A DNA stretch of 64,000 nt from WHTI01 sp963756365 (GTDB lineage Bacteria; Actinomycetota; CADDZG01; WHSQ01), in NCBI GenBank assembly GCA_963756365.1, contig CAVWNF010000003.1, forward strand, positions 2,356,001 to 2,420,000, given 5' to 3'. The number at the start of each line of letters is the position of its first letter. Within the stretch, counting starts at the first letter, position 1. A model generated the notes under the pieces. That model had not been told where the DNA came from, did not search any database, and saw nothing but the letters and a program-made list of their open reading frames with translations. Shown here piece after piece: positions 1 to 8,613 of this stretch. The translations under genes and the position numbers were made by a program.

Positions 1-248
1 CCCGGGAGCCACTGGTCGGGAGAGGTGGTTAGCGGAAGATCGTTCGATGGGTCCGCATCCTGGGCTTGGGGCATCTTCGAGGCCAGGTAGTCCCAGTGGT
101 ACGGGTTGAACCCGCCGTCGATGACCGCCACCACGACGACATCGTCACGACCGTCGGAGGTGGTCTGGCCAGAGGCCGCGTTGAGTGGAGCCAGGGCGCT
201 CGCGATCAGGACTGCGACTACGGCGAGCATCAGGCGGGACCTCAGCAT
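1..248 (-). CDS. Subtilisin-like serine protease (S8 family), N-terminal part only
   Basis: The gene runs off the left edge of the window, so only about 82 residues are visible. It begins with an ATG at 248 behind an AGGA-type ribosome binding site. The first 26 residues are a signal peptide (MLRSRLMLAVVAVLIASA then a small-residue cleavage region), so the product should be secreted. Shortly after comes VVVVAVIDGGFNP, the strand and loop that carry the catalytic aspartate in subtilases (usual form VAVIDTG). The His and Ser motifs lie outside the window, so activity cannot be judged. It is divergent from the CocE-like hydrolase, with about 110 bp between the starts. Family assignment is likely; substrate unknown. 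Confidence 0.7.
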   Translation of the reverse strand, partial: MLRSRLMLAVVAVLIASALAPLNAASGQTTSDGRDDVVVVAVIDGGFNPYHWDYLASKMPQAQDADPSNDLPLTTSPDQWLP

Positions 249-357
249 CTCGATTCCTTCCGGTGAGTGGTTTCGGGATGGCTTCAACACCTCCTGAGCC
301 GCCCCTCTGTGCACCTGCACAAAGGAACCCGGGGGCATGAGGGGCAAGTGCTAGGGC

Positions 358-2025
358 ATGAGACGAGTTATCGCCGTATTCGGTGCCCTTGCCCTCCTGG
401 CCGGGCTGTCCATCCTTCAGCCGCTCACTGCGGCAGCAGACCCCGTCTACAACGGGGCCACATGGACGGAGACGTACTTCCCATCCAAGGACGGAACGAT
501 GCTGCACGCTGACGTTTTCCTTCCCGCGGGCAGACGCGTCAACGATCAGCATCCTGTGATCCTCTCGATCGGTCCCTACTTCGGTACCGGTGCCAACGGG
601 GGGCCCGCGGAGGCCGGTCCCATCGATCGCTTCGGGGACATGGTCAACGGCGGGCAGATCTTCGAGCGCGGTTACGCCTACGTACAGGTCGACTCACGCG
701 GTTACGGCGGCAGCGATGGTTGCTACAACTACGGTGGCAACGGCGAGCAGATGGACGCAACGGCTGCGGTCGAGTGGGCATCGCACCAGTCGTGGTCGAA
801 CGGCAACGTCGGTATGTGGGGTAAGAGCTACGACGGATGGACCCAGGTCATGGCTCTGGCCAACAAGCCCGAAGGCCTGAAGGCCGCGGTCGTCCAGGCT
901 CCGATCGACGACGGCTACAAGATCGCGTTCATGAACGGCATCCACTACGCGCTCGGGTGGTACATCACACCGGGTCTATACGCTCAGTACGACGTCACAC
1001 CGCAGAGCGCCAACAACTCCTCACCCGACGAGTTCATCTACCCGACCAAGGGGACGCTGACGAATCCCACGTGCCCCGCGGAGAACATCGTTATCACCGA
1101 CACGATGTACGACCGAAGCTTCTCCTACTGGCAGGAGCGAGAGATCTCGGGCAGGGCTCGCCACGCAGAGGTGCCCATCCTGTGGTCCCACGGCTTCAAC
1201 GACGCGAACACGAAACCCGACAACTTCCTCGACACGTGGGAGGGCTACCGCGGCGAACAGCGCGGGTGGTTCGGACAGTGGGATCACGTCAGAGGTAACG
1301 AATCGAACCTGGTCGGGCGCGACGGATTCCTCGACGAAGCGATGGCGTTCTTCGACGAGCACCTCAAGGGGCTTCCTCCCGTGGACTACCCCAACGTTGA
1401 GATCCAGGACGGCGAGGGACAGTGGCGCACCGAGGACCAGTGGCCACCTGCCGACGCCGACTACGACCTCGGGTCGATCCCGATCAAGCCAGGCTCGTAC
1501 ACCGACGACGGGAGCAACTCGGCCGGGGGCTCCGGCGGAGGGAAGGGAACGTGGACGTTCACCGAACCCGCTCCCTACGACCTCAGGTGGGCAGGGACCT
1601 CGGTTCTCGACCTCAACGTCTCAACCGCGGTGCCGAACGCCAACCTCGTCGCATTGATCTACGACGTCGATGAGGGGGGCCAGGCGTCCCTGATCACCCG
1701 CGGCGCCTATCTCCTCGAAGAGGGCGGCCGGGTGACGTTCGAGACCTACCCGCAGGATTGGGTGCTCCGGCAGGGGCACCGGATCGGGATCCTTCTGTCG
1801 AGCAATGACAGCTCGTGGTTCAACCCGATCCCGACCCGCTCGAGCGTGACGGTCAACTCCGGTGTGCTCGAGCTCCCGTTCCTGCGATACCTGAGGACCT
1901 CGAACCTAGAGGGTGGGCCGGCCAGGGCTCAGGGCGGCAATCCACGCTTGATCCTCACCACCCCGACCATCACGGGCAACGAGGTCGACGCCAGCTTCCC
2001 GCCGGTGATGATCCCTCGACCGTAG
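358..2025 (+). CDS. CocE/NonD family hydrolase (S15 X-Pro dipeptidyl-peptidase type), secreted
   Basis: A 555-residue protein with a signal peptide at residues 1-27 (hydrophobic core, cleavage near AAADP). It is an alpha/beta hydrolase of the peptidase S15 / CocE family, which cleaves acyl bonds in esters or N-terminal dipeptides. The nucleophile motif GKSYDG places Ser157; Asp282 in HGFNDAN and His310 in QWDHV complete a plausible triad. The C-terminal third (from about residue 365) fits the jelly-roll domain of the family. Length agrees with the family. The start is the first ATG before the signal peptide, with only a weak ribosome binding site. Substrate cannot be predicted. Confidence 0.85.
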   Translation: MRRVIAVFGALALLAGLSILQPLTAAADPVYNGATWTETYFPSKDGTMLHADVFLPAGRRVNDQHPVILSIGPYFGTGANGGPAEAGPIDRFGDMVNGGQIFERGYAYVQVDSRGYGGSDGCYNYGGNGEQMDATAAVEWASHQSWSNGNVGMWGKSYDGWTQVMALANKPEGLKAAVVQAPIDDGYKIAFMNGIHYALGWYITPGLYAQYDVTPQSANNSSPDEFIYPTKGTLTNPTCPAENIVITDTMYDRSFSYWQEREISGRARHAEVPILWSHGFNDANTKPDNFLDTWEGYRGEQRGWFGQWDHVRGNESNLVGRDGFLDEAMAFFDEHLKGLPPVDYPNVEIQDGEGQWRTEDQWPPADADYDLGSIPIKPGSYTDDGSNSAGGSGGGKGTWTFTEPAPYDLRWAGTSVLDLNVSTAVPNANLVALIYDVDEGGQASLITRGAYLLEEGGRVTFETYPQDWVLRQGHRIGILLSSNDSSWFNPIPTRSSVTVNSGVLELPFLRYLRTSNLEGGPARAQGGNPRLILTTPTITGNEVDASFPPVMIPRP

Positions 2026-2042
2026 CGAGCGAACTCCGACCG

Positions 2043-2276
2043 CTAGAACTTGGACCGAAGCAACGCCAGAACCTCGTCGTTCTCGGCGTGGCGGCCGGTG
2101 GCTTTCTTGGAATAGATCAACTCGTCTCCGAGGCTTACCTCGAAGACGCCACCCGATGACGGGATGAGAGCAACCTCGCTCAGGTCCTTCTCGAATTCCG
2201 CCAATATCTCGTCCGTCAGACCGACGGCTCTAGGGGCGTAGCCTCAAACGGAGCAGTACTCGATCGTTAGTCGCAT
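2043..2276 (-). CDS. Selenoprotein W-like protein (Rdx family) with in-frame TGA read as selenocysteine
   Basis: Read through one TGA (2244-2246), this frame gives a 77-residue protein that starts MRLTIEYCSV, then U, then GYAPRAVGL. It has the SelT/SelW/SelH (Rdx) thioredoxin-like fold signature: the redox motif CxxU after the first beta strand and the conserved SGGVFEV segment near residue 45. The usual CxxC of non-seleno homologues becomes CSVU. Starting 21 nt after the TGA, the mRNA forms a perfect 5-bp stem (CCGUC/GACGG, 2213-2227) closed by the loop GGUCU, the loop of the Escherichia coli fdhF SECIS. The reading frame is otherwise open to TAG at 2043. It is convergent with the CocE-like gene. 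Rdx proteins are thought to be redox proteins; the partner is unknown. The selABCD genes are not in this window. Confidence 0.8.
2213..2246 (-). promoter_or_regulatory. Putative bacterial SECIS element (UGA plus hairpin)
   Basis: The element comprises the UGA codon (2244-2246), a 21-nt spacer, and a hairpin with stem CCGUC (2223-2227) / GACGG (2213-2217) and loop GGUCU (2218-2222). Known bacterial SECIS hairpins bind SelB roughly 16-37 nt after UGA and have a guanine, often GGUCU, in the apical loop. Both properties are met. The hairpin lies inside the coding sequence, as in other bacterial selenoprotein genes. Confidence 0.7.
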
Positions 2277-2361
2277 GAGCGGAGCATACGAGAAGCCCTT
2301 GCGGGGGCGTCCCCGGTGCCTGATGCTAGGGACCCACGCATCTAATCTAGGAGGAACCACA

Positions 2362-3027
2362 GTGGTCTGGATCATCGTCGGAGTCGTAGTGCTCCTCTTG
2401 GTCCTGGTCGTCGGGATCTACAACCGCCTCGTGCGGCTGCGGAACCGCATCCAGGCAGGTTGGGCTCAGATCGACGTCCAGCTGAAGCGGCGCTACGACC
2501 TCATCCCCAACCTCGTCGAGACCGTCAAGGGCTATGCACAGCACGAACGTGAGACCTTCGAGAAGGTCGTCCAGGCTCGGCAGCAGGCAGTCGCCGCCGG
2601 TTCGGTCGAGGACCAGGCGAAGGCCGAGAACATCCTCACCGGAGCGCTCCGCCAGTTGTTCGCGGTCGCTGAGGCCTACCCAGATCTGAAAGCGAACCAG
2701 AACTTCCTCGCTCTCCAGGAAGAGCTGACCGGAACCGAGGGTCGGATCGCGTTCTCTCGCCAGTTCTACAACGAGCAGGTTCTCGCCTACGACAACGCTC
2801 GCCAGGTCTTTCCGACCTCGGTCGTCGCCGGGATGTTCAACTTCGAGCCGAAGCCGTACTTCGAGACCGAGACCGCATCACGCGAGGCGGTGGCCGTGGA
2901 CTTCGGAACGAGCGGTACCCCAGCGGCACAAGCCCCCCCGGCTCAGGCCCCCCCGGCTCAGGCAGCGCCACCTCCCGCGACCCCGTCTGAGGGTGGCACC
3001 GAGGGAACCAACGGGCCGGCCAGCTGA
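2362..3027 (+). CDS. lemA: LemA family protein
   Basis: The chosen start is the GTG at 2362, directly behind an AGGAGG ribosome binding site at 2349-2354; an upstream ATG at 2275 has no such signal. The product has 221 residues with one N-terminal membrane segment (residues 2-22), then the helical LemA domain (typical stretches WAQIDVQLKRRYDLIPNLV and FSRQFYNEQV). After residue 185 there is a low-complexity tail with repeated AQAPP units. LemA proteins are membrane-anchored with the domain predicted outside the cytoplasm; their function is not settled. It sits 26 bp before htpX, a common pairing. Confidence 0.9.
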   Translation: MVWIIVGVVVLLLVLVVGIYNRLVRLRNRIQAGWAQIDVQLKRRYDLIPNLVETVKGYAQHERETFEKVVQARQQAVAAGSVEDQAKAENILTGALRQLFAVAEAYPDLKANQNFLALQEELTGTEGRIAFSRQFYNEQVLAYDNARQVFPTSVVAGMFNFEPKPYFETETASREAVAVDFGTSGTPAAQAPPAQAPPAQAAPPPATPSEGGTEGTNGPAS

Positions 3028-3053
3028 CAAGGCACCCGTACAGGAGAACCTAG

Positions 3054-4040
3054 ATGTACGAGCGGATCGCATCCAACGTCCGCAAGACGTGGATGCTCAT
3101 CTCCGTCTTCATCGTGCTGGTCGCTGCGGTCGGGGCCGCGTTCGGCTATTGGCTCGGGATCGGGCCATGGGGGCTGATCGGCGCGGTGGTGCTCGCGATC
3201 GTGATGACGTGGGGCTCGTACTACAACTCCGACAAGATCGCGCTGTCCATGAGCCGGGCGAAACCTGCAGATGAGTCCGAGTACGTGCAGCTTCACAACC
3301 TCGTCGACGGTCTGTGTATCGCCGCGGGGATGCCCAAGCCGCGGCTCTTCGTCGTTCAGGACGAAGCACCGAACGCATTCGCAACCGGGCGTGATCCCGA
3401 ACACGCAGCCGTCGCCGTCACGACCGGGCTCCTCGAGAAGCTGACCCGCGACGAACTCGAAGGTGTCCTCGCTCACGAACTAGCGCACGTGAAGAACCGC
3501 GACACGCTGGTGATGACCATCGCGGTAACCCTCGTCGGTGTCATCGTGCTGCTCGCCGACTGGATGATCCGCGCGATGTGGTGGGGAGGCGGACGCCGCG
3601 ATAACGACTCGGGTGGCGGAGCGGGAGCGATCCTGGCGGTCGTGGGGATCGTGCTCTTGATCGTTGCGCCATTGATCGCGCAGCTCCTGCAGTTCGCCGT
3701 GTCCAGGCAACGTGAGTTCCTCGCCGATGCCGACGGGGTTTTCCTCACCCGCTATCCGGACGGGCTGATCTCCGCTCTCGAGAAACTGAAGGCGGACCAG
3801 ACCGTCGTCCACTCCGGCAGCCGGGCGACCGCGCACCTGTGGATCGAATCCCCGATCGCGACCGAGCCATTGAAGAAGCAAGGCATGAAGAACGCAACCA
3901 AGTCAGGGGCCAAGCTCAACCGGCTGTTCGAGACCCACCCGCCGCTCGAGATGAGGATCGAGGCATTGCGCAAGTCGGCACTGAGTGGAGCCTTCCCGGT
4001 CGACGACGCGCGCCGGCCACCTCCGCCCGCGCCGACCTAA
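3054..4040 (+). CDS. htpX: Membrane zinc metalloprotease HtpX (peptidase M48)
   Basis: The 328-residue product has two N-terminal membrane segments (about residues 15-60), the zinc-binding HELAH motif at 141-145, two more membrane segments (about 153-172 and 190-215), and the third zinc ligand Glu221 in REFLADADG. All catalytic parts of the M48B family are present. HtpX degrades misfolded membrane proteins at the cytoplasmic face. The ribosome binding site AGGAGA lies just upstream. It forms an operon with lemA and ends convergently against the MFS gene, with the two stop codons overlapping. Confidence 0.93.
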   Translation: MYERIASNVRKTWMLISVFIVLVAAVGAAFGYWLGIGPWGLIGAVVLAIVMTWGSYYNSDKIALSMSRAKPADESEYVQLHNLVDGLCIAAGMPKPRLFVVQDEAPNAFATGRDPEHAAVAVTTGLLEKLTRDELEGVLAHELAHVKNRDTLVMTIAVTLVGVIVLLADWMIRAMWWGGGRRDNDSGGGAGAILAVVGIVLLIVAPLIAQLLQFAVSRQREFLADADGVFLTRYPDGLISALEKLKADQTVVHSGSRATAHLWIESPIATEPLKKQGMKNATKSGAKLNRLFETHPPLEMRIEALRKSALSGAFPVDDARRPPPPAPT

Positions 4041-5335
4041 ACCGGTTCTGGCGCCGATTCCTTGGGAGCATCGAGGGCCTCGCTCACGTCCGACGCCGTG
4101 ACCTTGTTGGTCCCCGGCGGAAGGTGCTTCTCGAGTGACACTGCGAAGTACGCCGCTGCCAGGCAGGCGACGATCAGTCCGCCGAAGAAGTAGTTCCCCA
4201 GCTCGGCACCGATCGCAGCTCCCGCGATCGCAGGACCGATGATGTGACCCACCGACCACGAGGTCGAGTACAACGCGTTGTAGCGACCGCGCAGCTCGTC
4301 GGGCGCCAGATCGTTCACGATCGCAGGCATCGTTGGTGACAGCATCGTTTCTCCGAGGGCGAAGATCGCAAGGGCCACTATGGTCGCCGCGATCGCGAGC
4401 CCTCTGAACGACGTGTTCCCCACGATGAGAGTCACCGACCAAGCGGCCGCCCACAACAACATCATCGTGGCGAGGGCGCGCGTCCGCCGCTTGCCTGCGA
4501 GCTTCTTCAGCACCACTAACTGAGCGACGACGATCACGGCCGTGTTCGCGGCGAACGCCATCCCGAGGACGGTCGTGCTCATCTCGCCTCGTCCGGTGAC
4601 GAAAGCTGGGAATCCGGACTCGAGCTGCGAGTAACCGATGACCACCAGGAACGAACCGAACACGAGCAGGCGGAGGAACACCTTGTCCTTGAAGACCTCC
4701 CGATAGCCAACCTTGGCCGGAGGGGATTCGGGATCGTGTACCGCCTTTCCTCCGATCATGCTCATGCGCAGCAAGAGGGCGGCGAACACCAGGAAGGTCG
4801 CTGCATCGATGATGTAGAGCACCTGGAACGAACCGGGGCGAGCGACGTCGGCGACCAGGCCCCCGACGATCCCGCCGACCCCGATACCAGCGTTCAAGGT
4901 CGCGTAGTGGACGGAGAAAACGGCAGATCGCTGGTGCTCACCGACGACCGAGATGAGCAGCGAGTGGATCGAGGGCCACTGGAACATCAGCCCGAACCCG
5001 AGGATGGCAGCGACCGCGAACCCTTGCCACACCTCGGTCACGAACGCGAGCAGCACCGACCCGAACGCAGAGAGCACGAGACTGAAGAGAAGAGCGCGCC
5101 GGGGTCCGATGCGATCGACGGTCCATCCGGCGAGCGGTCCACCCGCGAGACCGACCGCTGCGAGCGTGGACAGCACCAGGCCCGATACGGGGAGAGGGAA
5201 GCCCCGAACCCGGTGTAGGTAGACGATCAGGAACGGAAGAACCATCCCTCCACCTAGGGCCGAGAAGGCGTCCCCGACGAGAACGATCCAGGCGCGCCGA
5301 GGAAGGGTTGGCACGAAACTGCGAACGCTAGCCAC
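4037..5335 (-). CDS. MFS transporter
   Basis: A 432-residue integral membrane protein with about 12 predicted membrane segments. The loop between segments 2 and 3 has the MFS motif A form (GGPLAGWTVDRIGPRRAL). The second half contains DELRGRYNALYSTSW, a repeat of the cytoplasmic loop motif. It is probably a drug or metabolite efflux protein of the DHA type, but the substrate cannot be read from sequence. It is convergent with htpX and lies alone between htpX and the lipoprotein gene. Confidence 0.88.
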   Translation of the reverse strand: MASVRSFVPTLPRRAWIVLVGDAFSALGGGMVLPFLIVYLHRVRGFPLPVSGLVLSTLAAVGLAGGPLAGWTVDRIGPRRALLFSLVLSAFGSVLLAFVTEVWQGFAVAAILGFGLMFQWPSIHSLLISVVGEHQRSAVFSVHYATLNAGIGVGGIVGGLVADVARPGSFQVLYIIDAATFLVFAALLLRMSMIGGKAVHDPESPPAKVGYREVFKDKVFLRLLVFGSFLVVIGYSQLESGFPAFVTGRGEMSTTVLGMAFAANTAVIVVAQLVVLKKLAGKRRTRALATMMLLWAAAWSVTLIVGNTSFRGLAIAATIVALAIFALGETMLSPTMPAIVNDLAPDELRGRYNALYSTSWSVGHIIGPAIAGAAIGAELGNYFFGGLIVACLAAAYFAVSLEKHLPPGTNKVTASDVSEALDAPKESAPEPV

Positions 5336-5415
5336 GCCTCACCTGCCCGATCGATCGTCGACGGCCCCCATAGTTTCAGGCCGACGGCGGAACCGGTGTC
5401 AAACGAGCGACAGGC

Positions 5416-5954
5416 TCACGTCTTCTCGTAGTAGCCAGCGTCGGGCGCGTAGTCCCAGTTCCGGCCCCCGTATCGGCCCGGATAGTTCGCGGATGCCGAC
5501 CAGCGGAATCTCTCGAAACACCGGTCAGGAGATCCCGCGGGAGGGTGCAGGTCACCGACCGTGCGTTCCGACGCTCGACCTCGACGAACTCGAGAGCGTG
5601 GCCGTTCGCGCGGTGGAGGCGACACCGGAGGTCCTTCGTGTACTCGACAGAGAGATAGCGGTTGAAGTCCCCCTCGTCGGTGGTGTTCAGGTACATCAGC
5701 ACGCCACCGCGGCCCGGACGGACGGCCACATCACCCCACGGTTCGTACGCGATCACGGTGACGGACACTTCGTCGGCGGTTACCTTCGCCCTGACCGTGC
5801 GGATGTCGATCGGGTGGTCGGGGTCTTCAGGGTCTTGACGTCCGTTCTCGATGACCGGCTGGGCGGGGAGGCCGCCTTGATCCTCGGTCGGAACACCGCA
5901 CGCGCCAGCCAGGAGCGATATGCAGAGCACGGCTGTGAGGTGGTGGCGTCCCAT
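5416..5954 (-). CDS. Putative lipoprotein, frameshifted near the C-terminus
   Basis: I do not recognise the family. The protein starts MGRHHLTAVLCISLLAGACG, a lipoprotein signal with candidate lipidated Cys19. The middle part (about residues 45-140) looks like a beta-rich extracellular domain. The frame that starts at 5954 stays open to 5376 but turns low-complexity after about residue 140. A shift near 5520-5545 leads into a frame ending SANYPGRYGG then WDYAPDAGYYEKT and a stop at 5416, which looks like the natural end. I therefore give 5416 as the probable end and treat the shift as an indel error. It stands alone on the minus strand. Confidence 0.5.
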
Positions 5955-6001
5955 CTTGCCAAAGATTCTGCACCCGCCACCCAGTTCCTACCAGGGCCTA
6001 T

Positions 6002-6646
6002 CTAGAGTCCGGCGACGAACTCCGCTGCGGCTCCGATCACTTCGTCCAGTGCCTCGCTAGTGGAACGCCCCGAGGACTTCCTAACCTTGAACGAGTGGTC
6101 CCCATCCTCGATCACATGGACCTTGGTCGGCGCAGACATCTTGTCGGTGACGCCCGCCAGGGTCTCGAGCGGACAGAACGGGTCGCGCGTCCCCTCGATG
6201 AACAAAGTGGGACAGCCCAACTCGTACAGGTGGGCGTCGCGGATGCGTTCGGGACGACCAGGCGGGTGGAGCGGATAACCGAAGAACACGAGGGCGTCCG
6301 CCGCGGTCCCTCCCGCAACGATCATCGAGGCGATGCGCCCTCCCATCGATTTGCCCCCGAGCACCAACTTGCCCGCCGCGAGGCTGCGGATGTGGTCCGC
6401 CACCGTTCGATAGGTCTCCTCGAGCACAGGCTGTCGATCGGGGGCCTTCTTACCTGATTCGGTGTAGCGGAAGTTGAAGCGGGCGACCTGGAGCCCTCGT
6501 TCCGCGAGTCCGGCCGCGACCGTTGCCATGAACTCGTGTTGCATCCCCGCCCCCGCCCCATGCGCGATGACTATCGTCGCGGGAGCATCCTTCGGGCCCT
6601 CAAGGAGGTACGAGATCTCACCGTTCGGGGTCTCGAGCGTGCTCAT
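6002..6646 (-). CDS. Alpha/beta family hydrolase (small KANL3/dienelactone-like type)
   Basis: A 214-residue cytoplasmic alpha/beta hydrolase. The nucleophile elbow GGKSMGGR places the catalytic serine near residue 100; the oxyanion-hole region IAHGAGAGM is near residue 28, and the likely catalytic His is in IEDGDHSFKV close to the C-terminus. The Asp may be the one in IEGTRDPFCP. The start codon overlaps the hspR stop (ATGA at 6643-6646), so it is translationally coupled to hspR at the end of the heat-shock operon. The substrate is unknown. Confidence 0.8.
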   Translation of the reverse strand: MSTLETPNGEISYLLEGPKDAPATIVIAHGAGAGMQHEFMATVAAGLAERGLQVARFNFRYTESGKKAPDRQPVLEETYRTVADHIRSLAAGKLVLGGKSMGGRIASMIVAGGTAADALVFFGYPLHPPGRPERIRDAHLYELGCPTLFIEGTRDPFCPLETLAGVTDKMSAPTKVHVIEDGDHSFKVRKSSGRSTSEALDEVIGAAAEFVAGL

Positions 6647-7095
6647 CCCGATATCGGGGGTGACGGGAACGTCCGGCGGCGACCCGCCTGCTCCAGCTCA
6701 TCGGTCTTCAAAGCCCGCCTGACCCGGCGCTCGTTGCGCCACAGGACGAGCGCCGCGGGGTTGCCGAGGAGATCGGTCATCTGCTCGGTCAAGGACTCCA
6801 CGGCAGCCTGTGAGCGCTCTGACTTCGCGCGCAGACGGGTCAGCTCGTCCTCGAGCTCGAGGACCTTCATGACGCCGGCGAGGTTGAGGCCCTCAGTGGT
6901 CAGCTCCTGGATACGTTGCAGGAGAGCGATGTCGCGCTGCGAATAGCGACGGGTGTTGCCCTGGGTGCGCTGCGGTTGGAGGAGGCCCTTGCGTTCGTAC
7001 ACGCGCAGGGTCTGAGGGTGAACGCCTGCCAACTCAGCCGCCACAGAGATTATGTAGATCGCCTTGTCCTGGTCGAGCCCTGGACTTCGCTTCAT
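6643..7095 (-). CDS. hspR: Heat-shock repressor HspR (MerR family)
   Basis: A 150-residue MerR-type regulator. The N-terminal winged helix (residues about 12-80) contains VHPQTLRVYERKGLL and NTRRYSQRDIALL, typical of HspR. A coiled coil follows (about 85-118). HspR represses the dnaK operon by binding HAIR sites and uses DnaK as co-repressor; an HAIR-like site is present upstream of dnaK here (10505-10525). The gene is the fourth of dnaK-grpE-dnaJ-hspR, 13 bp after dnaJ, so it should regulate its own operon. Confidence 0.93.
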   Translation of the reverse strand: MKRSPGLDQDKAIYIISVAAELAGVHPQTLRVYERKGLLQPQRTQGNTRRYSQRDIALLQRIQELTTEGLNLAGVMKVLELEDELTRLRAKSERSQAAVESLTEQMTDLLGNPAALVLWRNERRVRRALKTDELEQAGRRRTFPSPPISG

Positions 7096-7108
7096 CCCTT
7101 CTCCTTCA

Positions 7109-8035
7109 TCACGAGACCTGCTCGTTCCGTTTGACGAACCGCGCGAAGTGGGACCGGGGATCCTCGTCGTGCAACTGAGCGAACTGCTCGAGGAGGTCGC
7201 GCTCCTTCTTCGAGAGTTTGGAAGGCACCTGCACTTCCACCATCGCCAAGAGGTCGCCGGGCTTTCCCTTGTGCAGGCCGCCGCGACCCTTCACTCGCAG
7301 GATCTTGCCCGAGCGGGTGCCTGGTGGGACCTTCAGCGTGACGGCACCATCCATCGTCGGCACCTGAACGTTGGCCCCAAGCGCCGCCTCGGTGAACGTC
7401 ACCGGCAAGGTCACCACCAGATCGCCTCGCTCTCCCTGCTTGAAGATCGGGTGCTGGTGGACGTGGATCTGAACGAAGAGATCGCCGGCAGGTGCACCTT
7501 GAGGTCCGGGTCCACCCTTCCCGGCGACTCGGATGCGCGAGTCGTCCTTCACACCCGCGGGGACCTTGACCTTGGTGCCGTCGGCCAACTCGACCGTCGA
7601 ACCCTGGACCGCATCCTCGAACGTGAGGTACGCCTCTGTCTCGACGTCCTGGCCGCGGCGGTGTCCTCCGCGGAACCCGAACAGATCCCCGAACAGATCC
7701 CCGCCGCCCGCTCCGCCGATCAGGTCCTCCACGTTCACCTGAACCCGTTCGCGGCCGTTACCAGCGCCAGGCCGGAACCCGAAGGGACCGCCACCCGACG
7801 ACGCGTAGCGTCGGATCTCGTCGTATTCCTTGCGCTTGTCCGCATTCGACAGAACCGCATGCGCCTCGGACACTTCCTTGAAGCGCTTCTCGGCCTCGGG
7901 GTCGTTCTTGTTTGTATCGGGATGGAACTTCTGTGCGAGCTTCCGGTAGGCGCGCTTGATCTCGTCCTTCGTCGCCTTCTCGGCGACGCCGAGGACCTTG
8001 TAGAAGTCCTTCTCGACCCAATCGCGCGCTGCCAT
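7109..8035 (-). CDS. dnaJ: DnaJ co-chaperone lacking the zinc-finger domain
   Basis: A 308-residue J-protein. The J domain is at residues 8-75, with the HPD motif in QKFHPDTNK that stimulates DnaK ATPase. A Gly/Phe-rich linker (about 80-130) follows, then the two C-terminal substrate-binding domains (about 130-290). There is no CxxCxGxG zinc-finger block, so it is the class B (CbpA-like) layout rather than canonical DnaJ of about 375 residues. It lies in the dnaK-grpE-dnaJ-hspR operon, so it is the operon's dedicated DnaK partner. Confidence 0.92.
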   Translation of the reverse strand: MAARDWVEKDFYKVLGVAEKATKDEIKRAYRKLAQKFHPDTNKNDPEAEKRFKEVSEAHAVLSNADKRKEYDEIRRYASSGGGPFGFRPGAGNGRERVQVNVEDLIGGAGGGDLFGDLFGFRGGHRRGQDVETEAYLTFEDAVQGSTVELADGTKVKVPAGVKDDSRIRVAGKGGPGPQGAPAGDLFVQIHVHQHPIFKQGERGDLVVTLPVTFTEAALGANVQVPTMDGAVTLKVPPGTRSGKILRVKGRGGLHKGKPGDLLAMVEVQVPSKLSKKERDLLEQFAQLHDEDPRSHFARFVKRNEQVS

Positions 8036-8037
8036 GC

Positions 8038-8613
8038 TTAGCCCTCAGCTTCTTGCTGATCCTCGAGGGGATTCGCGACCCCGACCATCGCGGGCCGCAG
8101 CACCTTCTCGCCATGCATGTAACCGCGTCTGTGGACCGAGCTGACGGTAGGCACAGTGACCGCTTCGTCCTCATGGGTCTCGACCGCGTCGTGGAACCGG
8201 GGATCGAACGCGGCACCGAGCGCCTGAATCTCGGTCAACCCTTCGGCCGCGAGGGCGCTCATGAACTCGCGATGCACGATGTGCAGGCTCGAGCCCTCGG
8301 ACTCGTGCTCGAGGGCGCGCTCGAAGTTATCCAGAACCGGGAGGATCCGCTCGAGCACCCGCGCCTCTCCACGTCTCGCGATCTCGGCCTGCTCGCGCAT
8401 CATCCGTTTGCGGTAGTTGTCGAAGTCCGCTTGAAGATACGCGAGCCGGTTGATCAGGTCCGACTCGAGGTCTGGGTTCCGGTCGGCGGCGAGGTCCTCC
8501 TCATCGACGATGCGGCCTTCAGGGATCTTGTTCTCGTCTTCGGCTCCGGACTCGTCGGGCGGAGGACCCGCCCGACGCTTGTCCGTCACCTTGAACTTGC
8601 GTTCGTCAGTCAT
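8038..8613 (-). CDS. grpE: Nucleotide exchange factor GrpE
   Basis: A 191-residue GrpE. The acidic, disordered N-terminus (about 1-60) is followed by the long coiled-coil helix (LAYLQADFDNYRKRMMREQ) and the beta domain ending in HGEKVLRPAMVGVA, the family signature. GrpE releases ADP from DnaK. Its ATG overlaps the dnaK stop codon, which indicates translational coupling; dnaJ starts 2 bp after its stop. Confidence 0.95.
   Translation of the reverse strand: MTDERKFKVTDKRRAGPPPDESGAEDENKIPEGRIVDEEDLAADRNPDLESDLINRLAYLQADFDNYRKRMMREQAEIARRGEARVLERILPVLDNFERALEHESEGSSLHIVHREFMSALAAEGLTEIQALGAAFDPRFHDAVETHEDEAVTVPTVSSVHRRGYMHGEKVLRPAMVGVANPLEDQQEAEG

Noticed and set aside
2075..2100. A sixth repeat copy, because TCTCGGCGTGGCGGCC resembles the left arm
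   Set aside because: There is no matching right arm or centre, and the bases are explained by the coding sequence of the SelW-like gene.
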